From assembly GCF_004794105.1 (NCBI RefSeq), contig NZ_SRYR01000005.1, forward strand, positions 123,153-187,152: a stretch of DNA of 64,000 nucleotides, written 5' to 3'. A program made the translations under genes and the position numbers. This DNA comes from Clostridium sartagoforme (lineage in GTDB: Bacteria; Bacillota; Clostridia; Clostridiales; Clostridiaceae). Positions 46,905 to 55,681 of this stretch are shown one piece after another (the first letter of the stretch is position 1; every line of letters starts with the position of its first letter). The notes beneath the pieces were generated by a model. It was not told where the DNA came from and ran no database searches. It was given only the letters and a program-made list of their open reading frames with translations.

Positions 46905-47055
46905 CAAAGTAAAATGATTAAGAGTGAAGGGAAAAATCCTTGGGGATTTTAAAATAAGAGAGACGTTTTCAGTAATTAAATTCTTTCATTCCTTTATTTT
47001 TTTCATTTTTCATTTTAAACTTAAGTTTTGCTCTGCAAAATGTCCTCAATTATAA
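46905..47055. repeat. Palindromic intergenic repeat related to R2
   Basis: TTTTGCAAAGTAAAATG on the left mirrors TTTTAAACTTAAGTTTTGCTCTGCAAAA on the right, with an AAAATCCTTGGGGATTTT hairpin between. It resembles R2 in its outer arms and poly-purine and poly-pyrimidine runs. Confidence 0.5.
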
Positions 47056-47075
47056 GTTAAATAGGGAGTAGTGTT

Positions 47076-47606
47076 ATGAAATCAGTTCTAAAAAAAGATA
47101 AAAAATATGCTGTGAAGAAAGAAAATAAAAGAATTAATAAGATAATTCCATTATTAATAAATATAATGATTCCTATATTGGCAATAATATTAATAGGATA
47201 TATAAATAGAAATACATTGGATACATATAGATCTCTTAAGGGAATATTAGTAAATGAAATGGTAATAATTTTTCCAGTAGGATATGGAATTATATATATT
47301 TTAATGGGGGTTTCAGCTTATAGAATATATATGAGGAATAAAAGTGGTGTAGATGATAAGGGAGCGTACTTTACTTATTTCATACAACTATGTATTAATT
47401 TTATTTGGCCATTTCTTTTTTTCACCTTTAGATTATATGGTTTATCATTTATTTGGTTAATAATATTATTAGTAGCAGTTTTAATAACTTTTTATAAGTT
47501 CTTTAGAGTGGATAAATTTTCTTCTGCATTATTAATTCCTTATATAGCATGGATTGTGTTTATAAGCTTTTTAAACTATTTTATATGGTTTTATAATGAA
47601 ATGTAA
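47076..47606 (+). CDS. TspO/MBR family tryptophan-rich sensory protein
   Basis: A 176-residue membrane protein with five hydrophobic segments. IIFPVGYGIIYILMGVSAY, then FIQLCINFIWPFLFF and IPYIAWIVFISFLNYFIWFYN, are in the order of the TspO/MBR signature (PPxxFxxVWxxLYxxMG, QLxLNxxWS, PYxxWxxxAxxLN). The N-terminal 25 residues are very basic. TspO proteins bind porphyrins and modulate stress or tetrapyrrole handling; the bacterial role varies. ATG 47076 follows AGGGAG. Confidence 0.82.
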   Translation: MKSVLKKDKKYAVKKENKRINKIIPLLINIMIPILAIILIGYINRNTLDTYRSLKGILVNEMVIIFPVGYGIIYILMGVSAYRIYMRNKSGVDDKGAYFTYFIQLCINFIWPFLFFTFRLYGLSFIWLIILLVAVLITFYKFFRVDKFSSALLIPYIAWIVFISFLNYFIWFYNEM

Positions 47607-47703
47607 CGAAAAATATAGTATAATTGTAAGGGTTGTTATGAAATTATATTATGATATAATTTTAAAGCCCATAAATATTCTATGGTTATTGAAAGTAAAA
47701 ACA

Positions 47704-47752
47704 GGGCTGTTGTACAAAATTGACTTAAATTTTTTGTGCAAGAGCTTTTTTA
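47704..47752 (+). terminator. Terminator upstream of topB
   Basis: GGCTGTTGTACAAAA and TTTTGTGCAAGAGC form an imperfect stem followed by a T run; the arms are R1-like. Confidence 0.6.
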
Positions 47753-47773
47753 TTTAAAAAGTAGGAGATATAA

Positions 47774-49972
47774 ATGAAAAAAGTAATAATTGCTGAAAAG
47801 CCATCTGTTGCTAAAAATATAGCAGATGCTCTTAAAATAAAAAATAGAAAAGATGGATATTATGATGGGGATGAATATCTAGTTACTTGGGCATTTGGTC
47901 ATCTATTACAATTATATGATGCAAAAGATTACGATGAAAAGATGGTAGGTTGGAGGATGGAGAAGTTTCCATTTATACCTAATGAATTTAAATATAAGAT
48001 TAAATGTGATGGCTACAATAGAAATATAGTAGATAAAGGTGCAGAAAAACAAATTAATTTAATAAAGAGTCTTATAGATAGAGATGATGTAGATGGAATA
48101 ATATCTGCAACAGACTATGATAGAGAAGGGCAAGTTATTTCAGATGAATTGTTTATTCATTTTGATGTAAAGAAGCCTATATATAGAATACTTCTTAATG
48201 AATGGACAGAAGAAGAAGTGAAAAAAGGAATGGCAAATTTAAAGCTTAATTCTGAAATGAAGCCTCTTCAGGATGCTGGGATTGGAAGACAGTTAGCAGA
48301 TTGGGTAATTGGTATTAATTTAACTTCAGTTGCTACATTACGTTATGGGGGAACTGGAAAAGATAGAAAAGTTATTAATATTGGAAGAGTGCTATTACCA
48401 ACACTAAAGATTATTTATGATAGGGATAAAGAAATTGAGAACTTTGAATCTAGTTCATATTATAAATTAGCAGTTAATTATAAATCTAAGGATAATATTG
48501 AATTTGAAACACTTTATTATGAAAATTCTAGTGAAAAATTTGAGAAAAAAGAATATCTAGATGAGATTAGTAAAATTTTAGCAGGTAAAAGTGGTGTAGT
48601 AGTTCATAAAGAAATAGAAAAGAAAAGGGAATATCCGCAGCCTCTATTTAATTTATCTAACTTACAAGGATATATTACTAGCAAATATAAAGGGTGGACT
48701 TCAGATAAAGTATTAAAAGTTGCTCAAGGTCTTTATGAAAAGAAGTTTATTACATATCCTAGAACTGCGAGTACTGTATTAGAAGAAAGTTTAGAGGATA
48801 AAGCAAGAAAAGTATTAGAAAATATAAAAAAGGGATTGCCTTATGAAAATCAAGTTAAGTTTGTAAAGTCAAAAAGAGTTTTTGATAACTCTAAAGTAGA
48901 AAGCCATAGTGCGATAACTCCAACATATGTAATTCCAAAAGGTTTAAGTATTGATGAGCAAAATGTATATAATGCTATAAAGAATAGATTTATAATGCAA
49001 TTTATGCCTGTTGCTGAATTTGAAGAAACAAAGATAACAATAAAGGTCAATGATGAAAAGATACCTGGAGAATTTATAGCTAAAGGTAGGGTTGAAATTG
49101 TTAAGGGATGGAGAGTAGTTGAAAAGATAGATACTAAAGATACTATATTACCATTAGTAGAAAAAGGTGAAAATCTTGATGTTACTAGTAGTAAAGTTAA
49201 TAAAGTTACGAAGAAACCACCTAAGCATCATACAGAAAAAACTCTTTTAAGAGTTATGGAAACCTGTGGGAAAAACTTTAAGAAGGAAAAAGAAGATAAA
49301 GACGAAAGTTCAGATGATGAAACTAATACTGAAGAAATGATGAATGCAATATTAAGTGGATTTAGTATAGGGACTCCTGCAACAAGGGCAGAAACTATTA
49401 AAAGACTTAAAGATATTGGATATATTCAAACTAAAGGAAAAAGTTTAATTACAACTGAACTTGGCAGAACAATAGTAGAAATTTTCCCAGCTAAGGAGCT
49501 TTTAGATTTAGAATATACAGGTAGATTAGAAAAAACATTATCAGATATAGAAAAAGGTAAATATCAAAAGGTTGACTTTTTAAATCTTATTTACGATTTC
49601 ACTAAGAATTCTGTTGAAAAGATAAAAAGTGATGATTCGCTTTTACATAAGTTTAAGGTAGAAGTACCAGAAGGTTTAGAGGAAGTAGGAAAATGCCCTG
49701 TTTGTGGTAATCCAGTAGTTGAAGGAGAAAAAAGTTTTGGATGTACTAACTGGAAAAATGGATGTAAATATACTATTTGGAAAGAAGATAAGTATATAGC
49801 TTCCTTTGGAAAAGCAGTATCTAAAGAAATGGTGCAGTTATTACTTAAAAATGGTAAAGTAGGATTTAGAAATCTTAAAAGTAAAAAGGGAAATACTTTT
49901 AGTGCATATTTTAAATATGAAAAAAATGAAGAAACAGGATACTTCAACTGGAGTATGGAGTTTATTAAGTAA
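47774..49972 (+). CDS. topB: DNA topoisomerase III (type IA)
   Basis: A 732-residue type IA topoisomerase. The Toprim domain is at the N-terminus (VIIAEKPSVAKNIADAL, ATDYDREGQVI), the active-site Tyr is in KKFITYPRTASTVL, and GFSIGTPATRAETIKRLKDIGYI is the conserved decatenase region. A C-terminal zinc-ribbon-like segment (CPVCGNPVVEGEKSFGCTN) and a topo C-repeat follow. It relaxes negative supercoils and decatenates DNA. ATG 47774 follows AGGAG. The gene ends at an R2 repeat that supplies its terminator. Confidence 0.94.
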   Translation: MKKVIIAEKPSVAKNIADALKIKNRKDGYYDGDEYLVTWAFGHLLQLYDAKDYDEKMVGWRMEKFPFIPNEFKYKIKCDGYNRNIVDKGAEKQINLIKSLIDRDDVDGIISATDYDREGQVISDELFIHFDVKKPIYRILLNEWTEEEVKKGMANLKLNSEMKPLQDAGIGRQLADWVIGINLTSVATLRYGGTGKDRKVINIGRVLLPTLKIIYDRDKEIENFESSSYYKLAVNYKSKDNIEFETLYYENSSEKFEKKEYLDEISKILAGKSGVVVHKEIEKKREYPQPLFNLSNLQGYITSKYKGWTSDKVLKVAQGLYEKKFITYPRTASTVLEESLEDKARKVLENIKKGLPYENQVKFVKSKRVFDNSKVESHSAITPTYVIPKGLSIDEQNVYNAIKNRFIMQFMPVAEFEETKITIKVNDEKIPGEFIAKGRVEIVKGWRVVEKIDTKDTILPLVEKGENLDVTSSKVNKVTKKPPKHHTEKTLLRVMETCGKNFKKEKEDKDESSDDETNTEEMMNAILSGFSIGTPATRAETIKRLKDIGYIQTKGKSLITTELGRTIVEIFPAKELLDLEYTGRLEKTLSDIEKGKYQKVDFLNLIYDFTKNSVEKIKSDDSLLHKFKVEVPEGLEEVGKCPVCGNPVVEGEKSFGCTNWKNGCKYTIWKEDKYIASFGKAVSKEMVQLLLKNGKVGFRNLKSKKGNTFSAYFKYEKNEETGYFNWSMEFIK

Positions 49973-49974
49973 AA

Positions 49975-50125
49975 TGCGCAGCATTTTAAAATGAAAAAAT
50001 TAAGAAATGAAAGAATTAAGGAAGAGGTTTTGCAATGCAAAACCTCTTTTATTTATAGATGATCTAATAAAAATCTTTAAAGATTTTTATAAACATTTTT
50101 TCATTCTTTAATTATTTCATTTTAT
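49975..50125. repeat. Palindromic intergenic repeat, family R2
   Basis: AATGCGCAGCATTTTAAAATG begins the unit, GAAGAGGTTTTGCAATGCAAAACCTCTTTT (50021-50050) is the central stem and terminator, AAAAATCTTTAAAGATTTTT a second stem, and TCATTCTTTAATTATTTCATTTT the right arm. It matches 5552-5690 and 11072-11257 part by part. Confidence 0.75.
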
Positions 50126-50137
50126 TAAAGTTGAGAA

Positions 50138-50926
50138 TTAATTTATCTTCTTTAAAGCTTCTTCTAATTTTGCAACAGCTATATACATAATAAAAGCAAT
50201 TACTGAAAGAATAACTATACTCATCATAACCATATCTAATTGTGAAATCTGTCCACCATAAACTATTAAGAATCCAAGTCCACTTCTTGCCACTAAGAAT
50301 TCTCCCATAATTACACCTACCCAAGACAAACCTACATTTATTTTTAAGGCTGAAATTATCACTTGAATATTAGCAGGAATCACTAAGTATCTTAAGGTTT
50401 GGAATTTAGATGCTTTTAAGGTTTCCATAAGCTTAAGTTTACCCTTATCTACTTCATTAAATCCTGTTAATACAGTAATTATTGTTGTAACGATAGATAT
50501 TAATAGCGCTATAGTTATAATTGCAGTTATTCCATTACCTGCCCAGAAGATAATTATTGGGGCAAGAGCAACTTTTGGAAGAGCATTTAGAACTACTAAA
50601 TAAGGCTCCAAAACTCTTGAAACAAAAGGGAAGGACCATAAAATAATAGCAATTAAAGCTCCCAGGAAGGTTCCTAAAGTAAAACCTAGAATAGTTTCAT
50701 AGCAGGTTATTAATATGTGTTTTAATAAAGTTCCTTCTTTAATAAAGTCCATTAATGAATTTACTATTCTACTAGGACTTGAAGTTAAAAATGCATCTAG
50801 GATTTTTAAGTCAGCGAGAATTTCCCATAAAGCAATGAATAGTATTAATAATCCAACTCTAAAGAGGGCAACTTTTATTGTATCTTTTTTTACTTTCTTT
50901 ATATATTCTAAATGCTCTCTACTCAT
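50138..50926 (-). CDS. ABC importer permease (SsuC/TauC/ThiX-like)
   Basis: A 262-residue inner-membrane permease with about six hydrophobic segments. The EAA-like loop that docks to the ATPase is around KLMETLKASKFQTLRYLVIPANIQ. It belongs to the BPD_transp_1 family of nitrate, sulfonate, taurine and thiamine-precursor importers. ATG 50926 lies inside the end of the ATPase gene (8-nt overlap), so both are coupled. The gene order SBP-ATPase-permease on this strand is a complete importer. Confidence 0.9.
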   Translation of the reverse strand: MSREHLEYIKKVKKDTIKVALFRVGLLILFIALWEILADLKILDAFLTSSPSRIVNSLMDFIKEGTLLKHILITCYETILGFTLGTFLGALIAIILWSFPFVSRVLEPYLVVLNALPKVALAPIIIFWAGNGITAIITIALLISIVTTIITVLTGFNEVDKGKLKLMETLKASKFQTLRYLVIPANIQVIISALKINVGLSWVGVIMGEFLVARSGLGFLIVYGGQISQLDMVMMSIVILSVIAFIMYIAVAKLEEALKKIN

Positions 50927-51686
50927 TTAATTCATCAAGCTCCTTCCATAGTAAATTAAAATATTCATTAAACTCAGGTTCTTTTCTTCTTTGGAAAGGA
51001 GTAGCATCTTTATTCATAAATTCTATTTTTACATCTAGCTTTAATGTTGCGGGTCTCTTCGTTAATACTATTATTCTGTCAGAAGTAGCAATGGCTTCAC
51101 CTAAATCATGGGTAACCATTATAGCTGTTTTACCTTCCTTTTTTATTATTCCCTTAACATCATCACAGACCTTTAATCTAGTTTGATAGTCTAGAGCGGA
51201 GAAGGGTTCATCTAATAACAAAACCTCTGGATTTAGGGCTAAAGTTCTTATTAATGCAACTCTTTGCCTCATACCACCTGATAATTCAGTAGGTTTATGG
51301 TTTACAAATCTATCTAGCTGATAGTTTTTTAGTAGATTATCGGCACTAGAAATATTATCTTTAGTATCAATTTTTTTAATCCTTAAACCTAATAATACAT
51401 TACTTCTCACAGATAACCATTCAAATAAATAATCCTTTTGAAACATGTAACCCATTTTGTCTAATCTATTTTTAACTGTATTATCATTATATAGTATTTC
51501 GCCCTTTGAAGGCTTAAGAAGACCACTTATTATATTTAAAAGTGTTGATTTTCCACAGCCAGAAGGACCAATTATACTTATAAATTCTCCTTCTTTTATT
51601 GAAAAATTTAAGTTTTCGATTGCTTTTGTTTCTGCTTTTAGTGAATGGTAAGTTAAACTTACATTTGATACTTCAATTAAGCTCAA
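50919..51686 (-). CDS. ABC importer ATP-binding protein (SsuB/TauB-like)
   Basis: A 255-residue ATPase: Walker A GPSGCGKST, Q-loop in YMFQKDYLFEW, signature LSGGMRQR, Walker B VLLLDEPFSALD and the switch His in MVTHDLGEA. It energises the permease encoded downstream. TTG 51686 is preceded by AAGGAGG. Substrate is not specified by the ATPase. It lies about 190 nt after the binding-protein gene, with a hairpin between at 51842-51865 that may reduce downstream expression. Confidence 0.92.
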   Translation of the reverse strand: MSLIEVSNVSLTYHSLKAETKAIENLNFSIKEGEFISIIGPSGCGKSTLLNIISGLLKPSKGEILYNDNTVKNRLDKMGYMFQKDYLFEWLSVRSNVLLGLRIKKIDTKDNISSADNLLKNYQLDRFVNHKPTELSGGMRQRVALIRTLALNPEVLLLDEPFSALDYQTRLKVCDDVKGIIKKEGKTAIMVTHDLGEAIATSDRIIVLTKRPATLKLDVKIEFMNKDATPFQRRKEPEFNEYFNLLWKELDELNE

Positions 51687-51841
51687 AATATTACCTCCTT
51701 TCGTTATGTAAACTCTTAATTATAGTTAGGAGGATAATACAGGTATGAATTTATATCTTTGCTTTTTAAAGTAGGGCTTAATAAATTATTTTTATTAAAG
51801 TAAATTACTTTATAATTGATAAAAGTTTTGATTTTTAAGTT

Positions 51842-51865
51842 GGGGCTGCCCAGTGACAGCCCCAT
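51842..51865 (-). terminator. Hairpin between binding-protein and ATPase genes
   Basis: TGGGGCTG and CAGCCCCA form an 8-bp perfect stem, without a clear T run on the minus strand. It is more likely an attenuating or mRNA-stabilising structure than a full terminator. Confidence 0.5.
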
Positions 51866-51875
51866 AGAGATAAAC

Positions 51876-52904
51876 TTATTTGGATTCCATTGCTTTTTTA
51901 GCAAAATCATTATTAACTATTTTTTCAAAGGAAGGTCTATTTGGTAATAATGTTTTGTCATAACTTTCAATAACATCCATTAATCTATTTAAGTCTTCTT
52001 CTTCAATAGTTGGTTTTGTAGCAATCGCATCGATTGATCTATAGTTCTTAACTACAGAAATAATAATGTCTCTATCAGTTCCAGGGAAGAAAGATGATAT
52101 AGAATCAGCCACATCTTCATCACTATGTGACTCTACCCATTTTTGTCCTTTATAAATGGCATTAGTGAAGTGTTGAATTATTTCAGGGTTTTCATCCATA
52201 TAAGATTTAGTTGAATAAAACCCTGTATAAGCTATATTACCAACAGATTCACCAATAGAAGCTACTATTTTTCCACTTCCTTCTTTTTCAAGCATGGAAG
52301 CTGTAGGTTCAAATAATGTTACGTACTCACCAGTTCCTGCTTTAAAGGCACCTGAAGTAGCAGTATAGTCTATATTAGTTACTAGGTTAACATCTGTTTT
52401 GGGATCTAATCCATTTAACTTCAAAGCATATTCAAAAGCCATTTGTGGAACTCCACCAGGTCTTCCACCAATAATTTCTGCACCTTTTAAATCTGTCCAC
52501 TTAAAATCATCTTTAGCTTCTCTTCCTACTAAGAAGGAACCATCAGTTTGAGTTAATTGAGCAAAAAGAATTGGATAATCCTCTCTACCTTGATTGTTAA
52601 TGTATATAGTTTGCTCAGGACCAGAAAAACCAATGTCAGCATTTTTACTTAAAACTTGTTGCATTGTTTTATCAGCACCTTGTCCAGTGGATAAATCAAT
52701 TTCAAGGCCTTCTTCTTCAAAGAATCCTTCATTTATTGCAACATACATAGGAGCATAGAATACTGATCTTACTACTTCGTTTAATCTTATTTTTGTTAAT
52801 TCTTTAGGTTCCTCTTTTGTTGGTTTACCGCAGGCAATAAAGCTTAAGGTTGTTACACCAATTAAAGCTATAATAGAAGCAATTTTTATTAATTTGCTTT
52901 TCAT
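51876..52904 (-). CDS. ABC importer substrate-binding lipoprotein (NMT1/SsuA-like)
   Basis: A 342-residue lipoprotein. The signal peptide ends in the lipobox SFIAC (Cys near residue 25). The mature part is an NMT1/THI5-like periplasmic-binding fold (EVVRSVFYAPMYVAINEGFFEEEGLEIDL, GFSGPEQTIYINNQG, GRPGGVPQMAFEYALKLNGL). Family ligands include HMP-type thiamine precursors, sulfonates and nitrate. No TPP riboswitch or sulfur gene adjoins, so the ligand is open. ATG 52904 has GGAGG six bases upstream; longer starts lie upstream of that site. Two direct repeats lie in the divergent promoter region. Confidence 0.88.
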   Translation of the reverse strand: MKSKLIKIASIIALIGVTTLSFIACGKPTKEEPKELTKIRLNEVVRSVFYAPMYVAINEGFFEEEGLEIDLSTGQGADKTMQQVLSKNADIGFSGPEQTIYINNQGREDYPILFAQLTQTDGSFLVGREAKDDFKWTDLKGAEIIGGRPGGVPQMAFEYALKLNGLDPKTDVNLVTNIDYTATSGAFKAGTGEYVTLFEPTASMLEKEGSGKIVASIGESVGNIAYTGFYSTKSYMDENPEIIQHFTNAIYKGQKWVESHSDEDVADSISSFFPGTDRDIIISVVKNYRSIDAIATKPTIEEEDLNRLMDVIESYDKTLLPNRPSFEKIVNNDFAKKAMESK

Positions 52905-52977
52905 TTGAACCTCCATATCATTTAGTCCATGTTTTATAATATGACTTCCTATCATATTTTGTTAAATAATACTAGAT

Positions 52978-53060
52978 TATAACGGAAAAGATTTAATTTT
53001 AATGTATAAATCTGGTTTGACATAAATGTATAGATAATTTATAACTATAACGGAAAAGAT
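52978..53060. repeat. Direct repeats TATAACGGAAAAGAT around a promoter
   Basis: The identical 15-mer occurs at 52978-52992 and 53046-53060, 68 bp apart. One lies upstream of the -35 box and one just at the transcription start of the diguanylate cyclase gene, in the divergent intergenic region shared with the ABC importer. Confidence 0.6.
53017..53045 (+). promoter_or_regulatory. Sigma-A promoter of the diguanylate cyclase gene
   Basis: TTGACA at 53017-53022 and TATAAC at 53040-53045 with a 17-bp spacer; the start of transcription would be near 53052, inside the second direct repeat. Confidence 0.7.
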
Positions 53061-53117
53061 ATAAATACTTAAAAAAATATAGAAATGAATCAATCACTAA
53101 AATAATAGGAGAAGAGA

Positions 53118-54218
53118 ATGGTATTAAGTTTTTTTCAAAATGCATGTATTCTCATTACATTTTTAAGTATAATCCAGCATTTTGCTAGGGATAAGAATAT
53201 TTTTGAGAACTTGTCAATAAACAAAAGGATTATAGTTGGAATTTATAGCGCTATATTAGGTGTAATATTAATGATCAATACCGTTCCAGTTACGGATGAA
53301 GTGATTATTGATTTTAGATATGTACCAATTTTGTTAAGTGCCCTTTATTGTGGATATTTACCTTCAGTTATTTCTTCAATAATAATAGGTATTTTTCGTT
53401 TTTTATTTTTTGGAGTTTCTACTTCTTCTATAATTGGATTAATAGCAGCATTGGTGATAGGAATTGGATTTGGATTTATTTCTTCATTAAAAGTATCAAA
53501 AAGAACTAAATATATTTACAGTATTATTATAGTTAGTGTGGTATCGATAGCTTCATTAGCTATCGTATTAGAAGACTTTATATTGATTTTTAAATCTTTG
53601 ATAATGATAATAGTTGGATATTCAATTGTTTCGTATTTTTCTATTAAATATACGGACTATATAATTGAAATAATTGAAATTTATCAAAAGCTAAAGAAAG
53701 AAGCTTCAAAAGATTATTTAACGGGGTTGAATAATGTAAGAGAATTTAATGATAGTTTTAATAGAGTTTCTAATCTGACTATTCGTAGAGGAGAGGAATT
53801 ATCTGCATTACTTATAGATGTTGATTATTTTAAAAATATAAATGACACATATGGTCATGATGCAGGCGATACCATTCTAAAAGAGTTAGCAAGGATTTTT
53901 CTTGACATATGTAGAGATTATGATGTGATATCTAGAATGGGAGGAGAAGAGTTCTCTGTTTTATTATTAAATTGCCCAAAGTTCAAAGCTTTTAAAATTG
54001 CAGAAAAAATAAGAAAGAAGACTGAAAATACTGATTTTTATATTTCAGAGAATAAAGCTATTAAAATAACAATTTCCATTGGAATATCATCATACCCTGA
54101 ACTGACAAATAAAACAGATAATTTAATTAAAGATGCTGATATTGCTTTATATGAAGCTAAAAATAGTGGCAGAAATAAAGTTGTTATATTAAATGAAAAA
54201 AAACTTAAGGATTCTTAG
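53118..54218 (+). CDS. Membrane diguanylate cyclase (5TMR_LYT-like sensor plus GGDEF)
   Basis: A 366-residue signalling enzyme. Residues 1 to about 185 contain about six membrane helices with the 5TM receptor pattern (IDFRYVPILLSALYCGYLPSVISS, IIIGIFRFLFFG). The GGDEF domain (about 200-362) has LIDVDYFKNINDTYGHDAGD and the active-site MGGEEFSVLL. RDYD five residues before GGEEF is an RxxD product-inhibition site. It should make cyclic di-GMP in response to an external ligand. ATG 53118 follows AGGAGAAGAG. No phosphodiesterase or effector is adjacent. Confidence 0.92.
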   Translation: MVLSFFQNACILITFLSIIQHFARDKNIFENLSINKRIIVGIYSAILGVILMINTVPVTDEVIIDFRYVPILLSALYCGYLPSVISSIIIGIFRFLFFGVSTSSIIGLIAALVIGIGFGFISSLKVSKRTKYIYSIIIVSVVSIASLAIVLEDFILIFKSLIMIIVGYSIVSYFSIKYTDYIIEIIEIYQKLKKEASKDYLTGLNNVREFNDSFNRVSNLTIRRGEELSALLIDVDYFKNINDTYGHDAGDTILKELARIFLDICRDYDVISRMGGEEFSVLLLNCPKFKAFKIAEKIRKKTENTDFYISENKAIKITISIGISSYPELTNKTDNLIKDADIALYEAKNSGRNKVVILNEKKLKDS

Positions 54219-54236
54219 ATATAGTATTAATATAGA

Positions 54237-54285
54237 TATAGGATAGGTAGTATAAATTACTACTATATCCTATATTTTTTTCTTA
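54237..54285 (+). terminator. Terminator of the diguanylate cyclase gene
   Basis: ATATAGGATAGGTAGTA and TACTACTATATCCTATAT form a long AT-rich stem followed by a T run. Confidence 0.8.
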
Positions 54286-54402
54286 TATATTTATTGTAAA
54301 TATATAATTGAAAAATATAATTAATTTTGAAAAGGTTTAATGGATTTACATATCTTTTTATTAGTGATAAATTATAATTTAGATAGTAAGGAGGATAATA
54401 AA

Positions 54403-54756
54403 ATGAAAATTTTTAGAGAGGCACTATTAATCCTCGGAATATATTTAATTGGAGAAGTTATTTCAAAAGGATTTTCACTTCCTTTACCAGGAAATATCTT
54501 AGGAATGCTAATTTTATTATTATTATTAATGACTAAAGTTATTAAAGTAGAAAAAATAGAAAGTGTATCAAATTTCTTTCTAGATCACTTAGCTTTCTTC
54601 TTTATACCTGCAGGTGTTGGATTAATTTCATCCTTTGACTTAATTAAGGCTAACCTTATACCAATTTTAGTATTATGTATTGTGACCACAGCAATAGTAA
54701 TAGTAGTAACGGGGACTATAGTACAGTTAGTTATTAAGGTTAAAAAAGGAAAGTAA
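54403..54756 (+). CDS. lrgA: LrgA/CidA-family holin-like protein
   Basis: A 117-residue protein with four membrane segments and the family stretch SLPLPGNILGMLILLLLL, then HLAFFFIPAGVGLI. LrgA/CidA partner with LrgB/CidB and were described as holin/antiholin-like regulators of murein hydrolases; related B. subtilis PftA/PftB transport pyruvate. ATG 54403 has AAGGAGG upstream; an ATG at 54340 would add a tail outside the family. LrgB follows after 19 nt. No LytSR system lies in the window. Confidence 0.88.
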   Translation: MKIFREALLILGIYLIGEVISKGFSLPLPGNILGMLILLLLLMTKVIKVEKIESVSNFFLDHLAFFFIPAGVGLISSFDLIKANLIPILVLCIVTTAIVIVVTGTIVQLVIKVKKGK

Positions 54757-54775
54757 GAAGGGAAGTAGGATAGAA

Positions 54776-55477
54776 ATGAGTTTATTAACAGAAAATATTT
54801 TATTTGGAGTAGTTATTTCTTTACTAGCCTTTGAAATTGGATTGTTTATTTATAAGAAAACTAAAATCCCTGTATTTAATCCACTTTTAATTGCAATTAT
54901 TTTAGTAATTGGATTCTTAATAATTTTTGATGTAAATGTAGAGGACTATAATCGTGGTGGGGAGTTTATTAATATGTTCCTTGGACCTGCGACTGTTGTT
55001 TTAGCAGTTCCTTTATATAAACAACTTAAGCTTTTGGAAAAGTATTTACTTCCTATAATAATAGGGATTTTAATTGGAAGCGCAGTAAGTATTTCTTCAG
55101 TAGTATGGATAGGAAATATTTTAGGTATGGAAGATGTATTAACAATGTCCTTAGTTTCAAAGTCTGTTACAACACCAATAGGAATTGAAATAACTAATCA
55201 GTTAGGTGGGTTAGCACCAGTTACCGTATTGGCTATAGTTGTTTCAGGAATAATAGGAGCTGTTATAGGACCATTAATATGTAAGATATTTAGAATAAAT
55301 GATAGGGTTGCAGTTGGTATTGCATTAGGAACAGCATCTCATGCTGTTGGAACTACGAAGGCTTTTGAATTAGGTGAAACAGAAGGAGCAATGAGTTCCT
55401 TATCAATAGGAATAGCAGGAGTTATGACTGTATTTTTAGCACCAGCAATATATTACATTTTAACTAAATTTATCTAA
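54776..55477 (+). CDS. lrgB: LrgB/CidB-family membrane protein
   Basis: A 233-residue protein with about seven membrane segments. KTKIPVFNPLLIAIILVI, FLGPATVVLAVPLYKQ, SKSVTTPIGIEI and ALGTASHAVGTTKAFE are characteristic of LrgB. It forms the partner of the preceding LrgA, and the pair probably moves pyruvate or a related small metabolite or modulates autolysis. The two genes are an operon; a weak AT-rich stem at 55541-55576 may end it. Confidence 0.9.
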   Translation: MSLLTENILFGVVISLLAFEIGLFIYKKTKIPVFNPLLIAIILVIGFLIIFDVNVEDYNRGGEFINMFLGPATVVLAVPLYKQLKLLEKYLLPIIIGILIGSAVSISSVVWIGNILGMEDVLTMSLVSKSVTTPIGIEITNQLGGLAPVTVLAIVVSGIIGAVIGPLICKIFRINDRVAVGIALGTASHAVGTTKAFELGETEGAMSSLSIGIAGVMTVFLAPAIYYILTKFI

Positions 55478-55540
55478 GAAAACTACATAAATTATTAATA
55501 TAGATTAAAGTATTTATGAATTATGACATTTAAATAGTAA

Positions 55541-55576
55541 TTATAAATTGGGGTTATTTTAAACTCTAATTTATAA
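55541..55576 (+). terminator. Possible weak terminator after lrgB
   Basis: TTATAAATTGGGGTT and AAACTCTAATTTATAA form an AT-rich stem with mismatches and no pure T run. Confidence 0.35.
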
Positions 55577-55681
55577 ATTTATATTTACAAATTTTAATAT
55601 TTAATTGTAAATACTAAAAAACTTTGATAAAATTGATAATATCATAAAACACTAAGATAATCTTAATTTGTGGAGGTAGAA

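Noticed and set aside
52905..53117. TPP or S-box riboswitch upstream of the NMT1/SsuA-like binding protein
   Set aside because: No conserved THI-box or S-box blocks are visible on the minus strand; only direct repeats and a promoter are seen.
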